DNA of 64,000 nucleotides from NCBI GenBank assembly GCA_016293205.1, contig JAEDES010000004.1, positions 12,966 to 76,965 of the forward strand. The letters run 5' to 3'. This DNA comes from Bacilli bacterium. Its GTDB lineage: Bacteria; Bacillota_I; Bacilli_A; RF39; UBA660. Each line of letters starts with the position of its first letter. Position 1 is the stretch's first letter. The notes under the pieces are model-generated. The model had not been told where the DNA came from, did no database searches, and saw only the letters and a list, made by a program, of their open reading frames with translations. This document shows, piece by piece, positions 7,563 through 14,912 of the stretch. The translations under genes were made by a program, and so were the position numbers.

Positions 7563-8912
7563 TTATATTTTTACTTTCAATACATATTTTTTTGTTGATA
7601 TATAATTTATTATCATTATAATACAAGATGTGAAACTTTTTCTTATAAAATTTTGATTAAAAACACTAAATATTATATTGATTAATATATCTGTAAGTAA
7701 TATGAATGAGTTATTAATTAAATATCTATTTTTTCTTAAAATTAATCTTCTACTGCATGACAATTTGATTGATATAGTTTCAAACATGATTGATATTATT
7801 GTTGAAATTATGGATGCAATCATATAATTAGTTATTGATAAGTTTAATATTAGAAAAGAAATTATATTAACAATACATGATAAAAACATAATAATTAGTA
7901 ATAAATTATTTACAATTATTTCATATATTTTGTTTAAATAAGGCTTTTTTGCCATTCTATATTTAATTATAGAAAATAATCTATGTCTATCTTTGAAAAA
8001 TAAATACAATAGTTTTGTTTGTTTTTTATATTTTTTAGACATTACTGGATTTTCTTCTAACATTTTGTTATATAAATCCATTTGTTTGTTTCTTTTATAT
8101 GCATCTAATGAACCATAATATATCCACTTTTTGATATCCCTGAAATAATCTTCATCTAAATTAAATTCTTTATCTACAGCTTTGTAAAAATTATAGTACT
8201 TATATCCATATTTTAGGAAAAATTCATCCTGTTTTCCTGGCTGACTTGTTAACCACCACATTCCTGCTTCGTGCCTTCTATATTTAGACATGGGTTTTTC
8301 TATTAGTTTTGCTTTACTATTATGAATGTGATATAAATGAACAAAAAAGTCACCCGGAATTACATCTTTTGGAAAAACTTCTTTAAATGAATTTTCTTTT
8401 CTAAATTTCCATCTATATACAATAGTGTTTGTTACTATGGGATTATCTTTAGATATATCATCAAATGTAAAAACTGTTTTACCCAAGTTTAGTGGAAAAA
8501 TTTCTTCTTCTTTACTTTTATTTTGCCAAAAAATTGTTGTTTGATGAAAACATATATTAAAATCTTTATTTTTATCTAAAAAATCTACTTGTTGTTGAAG
8601 TTTTGTATCATCGGTCCAAAAATCATCTCCATCACATAAAGCAACATACTCTGTGTGTATACCATTTAAGGTTTCTATAAAATTATCCATTGGTCCTAAA
8701 TTTTTTTTTCGATAAATAGGTTTTACAATATCAGGATATTTTTGTTGGTATTCTTTTAATATTTTGCGAGTATTATCTGTTGAACAGTCATCACTAACAA
8801 TTACTTGAAATGGAAAATTTGTTTTCTGATTTACAATCCCATTCAAGCATTGAGCTATATAGTTTTCTTGATTATATGTTGGAACTGATACTGTTAATTT
8901 ATACTTCACCAT
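7563..8912 (-). CDS. GT2 glycosyltransferase fused to a GtrA-like membrane domain
   Basis: The first 230 or so residues are a GT-A fold family 2 glycosyltransferase: KLTVSVPTYNQENYIAQCL, VIVSDDCSTDNT, YVALCDGDDFW (the DxD-type metal site), and later an acidic DFFVHLYH region. After a basic linker, residues about 325-449 form four hydrophobic helices ending NYISTKKYVLK. This resembles the C-terminal signature of GtrA/DPMS-type four-helix membrane proteins (N-x-x-x-K-[KF]-[WY]-V-F-[KR]). GtrA normally is a separate protein proposed to flip polyprenyl-phosphate-sugar, so the fusion is notable. I chose ATG 8912 because AGGTG lies seven bases upstream; a GTG at 8921 is less likely. It overlaps the acyltransferase gene by 14 bases. 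Confidence 0.8.
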   Translation of the reverse strand: MVKYKLTVSVPTYNQENYIAQCLNGIVNQKTNFPFQVIVSDDCSTDNTRKILKEYQQKYPDIVKPIYRKKNLGPMDNFIETLNGIHTEYVALCDGDDFWTDDTKLQQQVDFLDKNKDFNICFHQTTIFWQNKSKEEEIFPLNLGKTVFTFDDISKDNPIVTNTIVYRWKFRKENSFKEVFPKDVIPGDFFVHLYHIHNSKAKLIEKPMSKYRRHEAGMWWLTSQPGKQDEFFLKYGYKYYNFYKAVDKEFNLDEDYFRDIKKWIYYGSLDAYKRNKQMDLYNKMLEENPVMSKKYKKQTKLLYLFFKDRHRLFSIIKYRMAKKPYLNKIYEIIVNNLLLIIMFLSCIVNIISFLILNLSITNYMIASIISTIISIMFETISIKLSCSRRLILRKNRYLINNSFILLTDILINIIFSVFNQNFIRKSFTSCIIMIINYISTKKYVLKVKI

Positions 8913-9465
8913 TATTTTCACCTATTCGCTTTACTAACTGTTTTATATTTTTTTCTCGAGGTTTAATAGTTTTTACTGGTATACCTACATTTATTGTCCA
9001 TTCATCTAGTGATTTATTTACAAAGGAAAAACTACCTGTTGCTGCGCCTTCGTGTAATGTTACATTAGGTAGAACTATACTGTTTGCTCCTAACTGAGAG
9101 TAATCACACATTTTTATTGGACCTTTAATCACATTTGTTAATTCTTCAGGTACCATTGGACTAATCATATATTCTCCTGAAAAATCATCAGTTGCACTAA
9201 AAAGAGTACATCGTGGTGAGCAACCACAATAATCTCCTATTTCAATTGTTCCTCCTCCATATAATGCTGTGTATGCCGATATATGAACGTAATTTCCTAT
9301 TGTAATATTGCCTGATAAGATACAAAAATCATCTATTCTCACATTATTTCCTATTTTAATTTTATTAGCACCATATATGCTTGCTTTCTTACTTATTGAT
9401 ACATTATCTCCTATTGATGCTAGTCCCAATTCTTTCAGTTCTTCCTTTGTATAATAACTACTCAT
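8899..9465 (-). CDS. Left-handed beta-helix (hexapeptide) sugar acyltransferase
   Basis: The 188-residue product shows successive hexapeptide repeats from about residue 20 to 145: IGDNVSISKKASIYGANKIKIGNNVRID, ITIGNYVHI, IEIGDYCGCSPRC, MCDYSQLGANSIVLPNVTLHEGAATGSFSFVNKS and the final TINVGIPVKTIKPR. This is the WbbJ/VioB/FdtC type of O- or N-acyltransferase that uses acyl-CoA. Three genes upstream is a VioA-type sugar aminotransferase, so the likely substrate is the amino group of a dTDP-4-amino-4,6-dideoxyhexose, though O-acetylation of a glycan cannot be excluded. It has an active-site-like region near the GCSPRC coil but no unambiguous catalytic His visible by eye. Same operon as rmlB. Confidence 0.82.
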   Translation of the reverse strand: MSSYYTKEELKELGLASIGDNVSISKKASIYGANKIKIGNNVRIDDFCILSGNITIGNYVHISAYTALYGGGTIEIGDYCGCSPRCTLFSATDDFSGEYMISPMVPEELTNVIKGPIKMCDYSQLGANSIVLPNVTLHEGAATGSFSFVNKSLDEWTINVGIPVKTIKPREKNIKQLVKRIGENNGEV

Positions 9466-9479
9466 ATATTACTCCTTAC

Positions 9480-11075
9480 CTACTTATTTATTTTTAATAT
9501 ATTCTTAATATAATCTATTTTTTCCTGTTTATTTTCTGGGCCTAATACTTTAATTTGCTCTGGCTTACAATATTTTTTTTCAATTAAAACATCTTTAATT
9601 TTTTTACTATCTACGATAAATGATTTAAATAAAGGTGACATAACTGCATTATGTAATTGATGCATTATGGTCATATCATCATAGTTTAATTTGTCATCTT
9701 TTGACAAAGTTATTATAAATGGTATTTTATAGCGTTCTATTATTTTTAAATTATTATATCTAAATCTTGTAAAACTTTGTAAAGTTATAAATATAGCTAA
9801 ATTTTTTTTTGAATTTTTTCTATAAATATCTAATAGATCATCCGATTTTGCACTGATGGCTAAGTTACTTATTTTTTTATTTTTTCTATTAAATGCTTTT
9901 ATCTTATCTTGTTCAGCATTTGAAATAACTAATACTCTACTAAAATTTGACCAATAATTTTTAATTTCATCACATTTTGGTGATTCCTCTTCTATATATG
10001 ATTCATCAAATATGTACAATGAATCTTTTCTTTTAATAGAATTAAATTTTTTTAATGCTATTCTATATAATATTCTATAGAAATCTTTTTTTATGATGAA
10101 ATTTTTATTATTTTTAATAAAGCTTATATTATTTTCAGCAAAACTATTCTTTGTGTCCTTTAATATATTTTTTGATAACGACTTTAAATATTCTTCTAAG
10201 AATGGTGTTCTTGTAGCATATTTAAACCAAACTTCTGCTTTTGTGCAATCTGGATTTTTCCATGGTTTTATCCTAGTTGCATAGTGCAGTTGTATCGGAT
10301 GTTCCATTGCTTCTTTTATTTCTTTATATGTATAATTACTATCTGTTTGCATATCTTCGTCTGTTTGATAATAATCCCACATATAACTGCAAGCAACGTA
10401 TGCTAATGGTAGATGTTTAATTTTTCCATAACAGCATATATTAAATATATCCTGTTCCATTTGGTTTAATCTATAGCCATTGTTAGCAAAGAAATTTATA
10501 AACACTTCTTCCATGTTATCTTTTCTAATTTTTTTTAAATTAGCTACTAAGTAACCGCCACAAATAGTACCAATTTTCTTTATTTCTTCTTCAGTCCACT
10601 TTTCTTTATATGTTTCTAAATAATTATTAATTTTACCTATTGGCTTTACTCCTGCAAGATAGCAATCTTCATTACAATCAAATTCAGTATAGCTTTTTGA
10701 TATATCACCAACGAAAACTACATCTACATCACTTACAATTATTTTGTCATATTGTGGAAAAATAGAAGCTATTAATATTTTATACATTACTTCTTTTGAA
10801 AAATGACCTTCACTATATGCTTTTTTCCATAAATCTTCAAATCTATGTTCCATATTTATAAAATCTAATTTTGCTATATTACTATAGTCTTTTATTGTTT
10901 CTTGTAGTTTAATTTGCTGATATTTGTTTATATCAGAATGTAATATAAAAAAATGATAATCATAATTTTTATCAGCATTTTCTAATATTGATAAGAAAGT
11001 TACCGCCGCTGGTATAACATAATTTTTATCAAAACAAAACATCACTGGTATTTCCATTTTATTATTTTTAGACAT
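9480..11075 (-). CDS. GT8 glycosyltransferase with C-terminal GT4-N-like domain
   Basis: Residues about 8-290 form a family 8 retaining glycosyltransferase (LgtC/GspA type): IPVMFCFDKNYVIPAAVTFLSIL, the metal-binding DVD at 116-118 (KIIVSDVDVVFVGD), ICGGYLVANL, and the C-terminal HYATRIKPW with His264. GT8 enzymes transfer glucose or galactose from UDP-sugars. Residues about 350-515 are an extra domain homologous to the N-terminal half of the GT4 enzyme encoded by the next gene upstream: LYIFDE here and LYIFDD there, with NLAIFITLQ, YNNLKIIERYKIPFIITL and LIEKKYCKPEQIKVLG aligned in order. The extra domain lacks a partner nucleotide-binding domain, so it is probably not catalytic alone. The protein has no signal peptide. 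Confidence 0.83.
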   Translation of the reverse strand: MSKNNKMEIPVMFCFDKNYVIPAAVTFLSILENADKNYDYHFFILHSDINKYQQIKLQETIKDYSNIAKLDFINMEHRFEDLWKKAYSEGHFSKEVMYKILIASIFPQYDKIIVSDVDVVFVGDISKSYTEFDCNEDCYLAGVKPIGKINNYLETYKEKWTEEEIKKIGTICGGYLVANLKKIRKDNMEEVFINFFANNGYRLNQMEQDIFNICCYGKIKHLPLAYVACSYMWDYYQTDEDMQTDSNYTYKEIKEAMEHPIQLHYATRIKPWKNPDCTKAEVWFKYATRTPFLEEYLKSLSKNILKDTKNSFAENNISFIKNNKNFIIKKDFYRILYRIALKKFNSIKRKDSLYIFDESYIEEESPKCDEIKNYWSNFSRVLVISNAEQDKIKAFNRKNKKISNLAISAKSDDLLDIYRKNSKKNLAIFITLQSFTRFRYNNLKIIERYKIPFIITLSKDDKLNYDDMTIMHQLHNAVMSPLFKSFIVDSKKIKDVLIEKKYCKPEQIKVLGPENKQEKIDYIKNILKINK

Positions 11076-11092
11076 ATTTTGCCCTCCTTCAC

Positions 11093-12421
11093 TTACTTAT
11101 TTGTCTTTTCTTTCATTATTTCTTTTAAAAGATTTGACCTTTCATAAACCTGTTTTTCAAGAGAATAAATTCTTTTTGCTTTTTTACATCCACTTGTTGC
11201 AATTTCTTTTATTTTTTGTTTATTTAGATAAAAATATTCTATCGTTTTAGCTACTTTAGTGGCATCTAAATCAGTAATAATGATATCTTTATCAGGTGTA
11301 AATTTTATATTTTGCTTTAATTCGTCGGATGCTATTAATAGCAATCCATTAAGCATAGCTTCTGAAGCACTAGCAGTAGGAAAACCATCAAATGCACCTT
11401 TACTAAGCAATGAACTTCTATTTAACGAAATAAATATGTCTTTATCCTTATAAAAATCCATAAACCAATCTGTTCTTTGGGGACCATAAAAGGTTATATT
11501 TTCTTTTATATCTGAAACATTTATATCCGATTCATCAAATGGTCCTACTACATGAAATTTTATGTTCTTATATTTATTCACTAGTTTTTTTGCTATATTT
11601 ATAAATAAGTCATAGCCCTTATCTAAACCTTTTTCCATATATTTGTAAGCACAAAAGCAAATATCTAATGTATCTTTTTCTTTCGAGTAATATATCTTAT
11701 TTCTAATATCAACATTTAACTGTTTTGGTGAAGTAACGACTCCATATATCATTTTAATTTTGTCACTACGGCAAAGTTTTTTTTCTAATAAATATCTTCT
11801 AGTAACTTGTTGAGTAACAATTACTTTTTTAAACAGTTTTGAAGACATTGCTTTGCGTAATATTTCATCAGAATTTTCATTATTTAAAGCAAATCCTCCT
11901 CCTGGATACAATGTAAATACAAATGGAATACTATATTCCTCTAATAATATTAAATTATTATGATATGAGTTTATTATATTTTGTATAAATGTTATAATTG
12001 CAAGATTCTTATTAGCATTTTTAGCTATTCTTTTTAGAAATCTTTTTTCTATATTATTTAGAGGTAAAATAATAAACTTATCCTTTCTATCTTTATATTT
12101 CTTTTGATATTTATCTATTATTTCTTCAATCGTGTCATTTACTTTTAATGCTGGTAGAGACGTTCCAGTTGTTAATACTATCACATTTTCAAATTCTTTA
12201 AAATAGTGTTGATATTCAGTATATCTAAAACTTGATAAATCACATGGAAAGACATCATCAAAAATATACAATATATCTTTATTTTTTAGTTTTTTTGAAA
12301 GACTTTTTAGATTAATAATTCTTGCTAGTAATTTGTAAAAACTTTTATTAAAAAGAAATAGTGGATTTCGTTTAATGTATCTAAGAATATAAAATATTCT
12401 AGTATTTCTAAATCTATTCAA
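11093..12421 (-). CDS. GT4-type glycosyltransferase
   Basis: A 442-residue GT-B fold enzyme. The N-terminal acceptor domain spans about 48-232 (LYIFDDVFP, FTLYPGGGFAL, KVIVTQQVTRRYLLEKKL). The C-terminal donor domain spans about 250-435, with DICFCAYKYMEKGLDKGYDLFINIAKKL, FHVVGPFD, FYGPQ, then FPTASASEAMLNGLLLIAS, the E-x7-E-like region of family 4. The GAFDGFP element resembles the usual 'EGFP' loop. It presumably transfers a sugar from a nucleotide donor to a lipid-linked acceptor at the inner membrane face. Its acceptor domain is duplicated in the neighbouring GT8 protein. Located between the VioA-like and GT8 genes in the same operon. Donor sugar unknown. Confidence 0.82.
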   Translation of the reverse strand: MNRFRNTRIFYILRYIKRNPLFLFNKSFYKLLARIINLKSLSKKLKNKDILYIFDDVFPCDLSSFRYTEYQHYFKEFENVIVLTTGTSLPALKVNDTIEEIIDKYQKKYKDRKDKFIILPLNNIEKRFLKRIAKNANKNLAIITFIQNIINSYHNNLILLEEYSIPFVFTLYPGGGFALNNENSDEILRKAMSSKLFKKVIVTQQVTRRYLLEKKLCRSDKIKMIYGVVTSPKQLNVDIRNKIYYSKEKDTLDICFCAYKYMEKGLDKGYDLFINIAKKLVNKYKNIKFHVVGPFDESDINVSDIKENITFYGPQRTDWFMDFYKDKDIFISLNRSSLLSKGAFDGFPTASASEAMLNGLLLIASDELKQNIKFTPDKDIIITDLDATKVAKTIEYFYLNKQKIKEIATSGCKKAKRIYSLEKQVYERSNLLKEIMKEKTNK

Positions 12422-12441
12422 CCTTTTTTATCCTTTATTTA

Positions 12442-13521
12442 TTATCTTTTTATTGTCTTTCTTATTACCTTACAAATTTCTTTTACATTTTCATCTTCTA
12501 AATCGGGATATAGGGGTAGACAAGCAATTCTTCTGGATACATCTTCTGAAACAGGACATGGTTCATATGTTGCTAAATATGGTAATTCATTAAGTGTCGG
12601 ATAAAAATATCTTCTTGGAAATATTTCTTCTTTATGTAAGGCATCAAATACACTTAATAATTCTTCCTCATTTCTAAATATTACTGGATAATATGCATAG
12701 TTATATTTCAAGTTTTCTACTTCTGCCGGTCTATCAAGTTGACCTTCTAATAGTAAGTCATACAATTCACTTATTTTTTTTCTTCTTTCAATTACTTGAT
12801 CAATGTAAGGATAATTTGCTAATCCCATTGCTGCATGAAATTCACTAGATTTTGCGTTTATTCCTACTTCTTGATAATTTTCTCCTACAAAACCAAACTT
12901 TTTCATTAAATCTAATTTTTTATCCACGTCTTGATTATTAGTTATACATGCTCCTCCCTCAATAGTATGATAGACTTTTGTTGCGTGAAAACTGCATGTA
13001 GAAACATCGCCATATGATAACAATGATTTCCCCTCATATTCTGTTCCAAACGCATGTGCAGCATCATAGATAACCTTAATATTATGTTTATCAGCTATTT
13101 CTTTTATTTTTTTTACATCACATGGATATCCAAATACGTGTACTGCCATTATTGCTTTTGTTTTATCAGTTATTTTATCTTCAATTTTAGAGGGATCTAT
13201 TTCTAATGTTTTTGGATCAATGTCAACAAATACTGGTGTGCAATGTTCCCATAGAATTGATGTTGTAGTTGCTGCAAAAGAAAATGGGGTTGTTATTATT
13301 TCGCCTTCTTTTATATCTAGTGCATGTATTGCCAATTGTAGAGCAATTGTTCCATTATTTACATAATGAAAGTATGGAACATTTAAAAAGTTTTTTAGTT
13401 TTTTTTCTAATTCTTGTACGCAAGGTCCTTGATTAGTTAAATAACCAGATTCCCATATTTTTTTTATATATGCTTCATATTCTTCATATGGAGGCATAAA
13501 ACTTTTTGTTACGTTTATCAT
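12442..13521 (-). CDS. DegT/DnrJ/EryC1 (VioA-type) sugar aminotransferase
   Basis: The 359-residue protein is a PLP-dependent sugar aminotransferase. The start INVTKSFMPPYEEYEAYIKKIW, the STCSFHATKVYHTIEGG block with K182 as the likely Schiff-base lysine, VIYDAAHAFGTEY (D153 facing the PLP nitrogen) and NNGTIALQLAIHAL are all in place. The 'MINVT.PFLPP..EY' start and HATK..HT.EGG pattern are those of VioA-like enzymes, which aminate dTDP-4-keto-6-deoxyglucose at C4 to give dTDP-4-amino-4,6-dideoxyglucose. The closely related RffA/WecE makes the galacto epimer, so the stereochemistry is not settled by sequence inspection. It lies directly downstream of rmlB, which supplies its substrate. Confidence 0.88.
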   Translation of the reverse strand: MINVTKSFMPPYEEYEAYIKKIWESGYLTNQGPCVQELEKKLKNFLNVPYFHYVNNGTIALQLAIHALDIKEGEIITTPFSFAATTTSILWEHCTPVFVDIDPKTLEIDPSKIEDKITDKTKAIMAVHVFGYPCDVKKIKEIADKHNIKVIYDAAHAFGTEYEGKSLLSYGDVSTCSFHATKVYHTIEGGACITNNQDVDKKLDLMKKFGFVGENYQEVGINAKSSEFHAAMGLANYPYIDQVIERRKKISELYDLLLEGQLDRPAEVENLKYNYAYYPVIFRNEEELLSVFDALHKEEIFPRRYFYPTLNELPYLATYEPCPVSEDVSRRIACLPLYPDLEDENVKEICKVIRKTIKR

Positions 13522-13531
13522 ATTTATCTCC

Positions 13532-14536
13532 TTATGCCTTATAACTTTCTTTATATTTTCCTGTTTTTATATTATTTATCCAATCTTGGTTAGAAACATA
13601 CCAATCGATTGTTTCTTTTATTCCATCTTCAAAATTATATGTTCTTTCCCAACCAAGTTCTTTTTCAACTTTTGATGAATCAATTGCGTACCTTAAATCA
13701 TGTCCAGGTCTATCAGTTACAAATGTTATTAAACTTTCTGGTTTATTAAGTTGCTTTAGTATTGTTTTTACAACATCTAAATTTGTTCTTTCGCTATGTC
13801 CGCCTAAATTGTAAACCTCACCGATTTTTCCATTTCTTAAGATTAAATCTACTCCAACATTATGATCGTGTACATGAATCCAATCTCTAACATTTTCGCC
13901 TTTTCCGTATACTGGAATTGGTTCATCATTTAACGCTTTACTTATTACTACTGGAATAAGTTTTTCCGGAAATTGATATGCTCCATAGTTGTTTGAACAT
14001 CTTGAAATAGTTGCTGGAAAATTAAACGTTCTGCAATATGCCAATACAAGCAAATCAGCACTTGCTTTAGATGCAGAATAAGGACTTGATGTATGAATTG
14101 GATTATTTTCAGTAAATAGTAGGTCAGTTCTATCTAATGGTAAATCTCCATATACTTCGTCAGTTGATACTTGATGATATCTTTTAACATCATGTCTTCT
14201 GCATGCATCCATTAGTGTTTGTGTTCCAATGATATTAGTTGTTAAGAATATACTTGGATTTTTGATAGAATTATCAACGTGACTTTCAGCTGCAAAATTA
14301 ATTACAGCATCAAACTTTTCTTCATCAAATAATTTTTCTACTAACTCTTTGTCTGTTATATCTCCTTTAACAAATTTAAAATTTTTCTTATCAGCAATTG
14401 GTTTTAAGTTTTCATAGTTACCAGCATATGTTAATGCATCTAAACATACATAAAAGTCTTCTTCATACTTATTAACTACATAATGTAGGTAATTACTTCC
14501 TATAAACCCTGCTCCACCTGTTACTAATATTTTCAT
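13532..14536 (-). CDS. rmlB: dTDP-glucose 4,6-dehydratase
   Basis: The 334-residue short-chain dehydrogenase has the NAD-binding GGAGFIGSNY near residue 7, NFAAESHVDNSI, STDEVYGDLP, the catalytic YSASKASADLL (Tyr and Lys), and RCSNNYGAYQFPEKLIPVVI. All are diagnostic for RmlB, which converts dTDP-glucose to dTDP-4-keto-6-deoxyglucose. The dTDP-glucose comes from rmlA at 17.5 kb. Genes for RmlC and RmlD are not in the window, and the next gene is an aminotransferase, so the product probably flows to an amino sugar and not to rhamnose. It is the first gene of the operon running down to 7.2 kb and has a near-consensus promoter. Confidence 0.93.
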   Translation of the reverse strand: MKILVTGGAGFIGSNYLHYVVNKYEEDFYVCLDALTYAGNYENLKPIADKKNFKFVKGDITDKELVEKLFDEEKFDAVINFAAESHVDNSIKNPSIFLTTNIIGTQTLMDACRRHDVKRYHQVSTDEVYGDLPLDRTDLLFTENNPIHTSSPYSASKASADLLVLAYCRTFNFPATISRCSNNYGAYQFPEKLIPVVISKALNDEPIPVYGKGENVRDWIHVHDHNVGVDLILRNGKIGEVYNLGGHSERTNLDVVKTILKQLNKPESLITFVTDRPGHDLRYAIDSSKVEKELGWERTYNFEDGIKETIDWYVSNQDWINNIKTGKYKESYKA

Positions 14537-14580
14537 AAATTACCTCCTTATTAGCTTTGGCATTTTAAAGCTATATATTT

Positions 14581-14608
14581 ATTATACTATATTTATCATA
14601 TCTATCAA
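14581..14608 (-). promoter_or_regulatory. Promoter of the rmlB operon
   Basis: TTGATA (plus 14603-14608), 16-base spacer, TATAAT (plus 14581-14586), reading leftwards. It is followed by a leader of about 40 bases and AAGGAGG before the rmlB ATG. Confidence 0.8.
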
Positions 14609-14800
14609 AGAAAAAAGTTGAATACTATCTTTAAAAGGAATCCTATAAAGAGATATTTAGTAAAAAGAGAAACAAATTTTACGGTTTTTATCACGTACTT
14701 TTTACACAAATTATGTAATATGAATTGATCTTGTGAAGTAATTGATACAATAAAAACTAGAATTTTTATAGTCAAGCTAAAGATATTAGAATAAAAAATG

Positions 14801-14841
14801 TGCTAATAAAAATGACTTCGATAAAATACCGAAATCATTTT
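14801..14841 (-). terminator. Intrinsic terminator after the GT-C/glycosidase-like gene
   Basis: On the minus strand, AAAATGATTTCG and CGAAGTCATTTT (one mismatch) with a nine-base loop, followed by TTATTAG. It lies about 70 bases after the TAA stop. Confidence 0.65.
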
Positions 14842-14912
14842 ATTTGCTTCTATTATTTAAAATTTACCTTTTAATTAATCTTAAAAGTGTAATGATTTTT
14901 AAGTAATATATT

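Larger units (their letters stand above)
14537..14912. other. 376-bp intergenic region between two polysaccharide operons
   Basis: It holds the rmlB promoter and 5' leader on the right-to-left strand (14537-14610) and a terminator for the large GT-C gene (14801-14841). The stretch 14611-14800 is AT-rich with no coding frame, ribosome binding site or strong hairpin that I can see. A short leader hairpin (AGCTTT 14553-14558 with AAAGCT 14567-14572) precedes the rmlB ribosome binding site. Confidence 0.6.

Noticed and set aside
14537..14912. Riboswitch or small RNA in the 376-bp gap
   Set aside because: Only a short six-pair leader hairpin and a terminator are visible; no conserved aptamer pattern was recognised.
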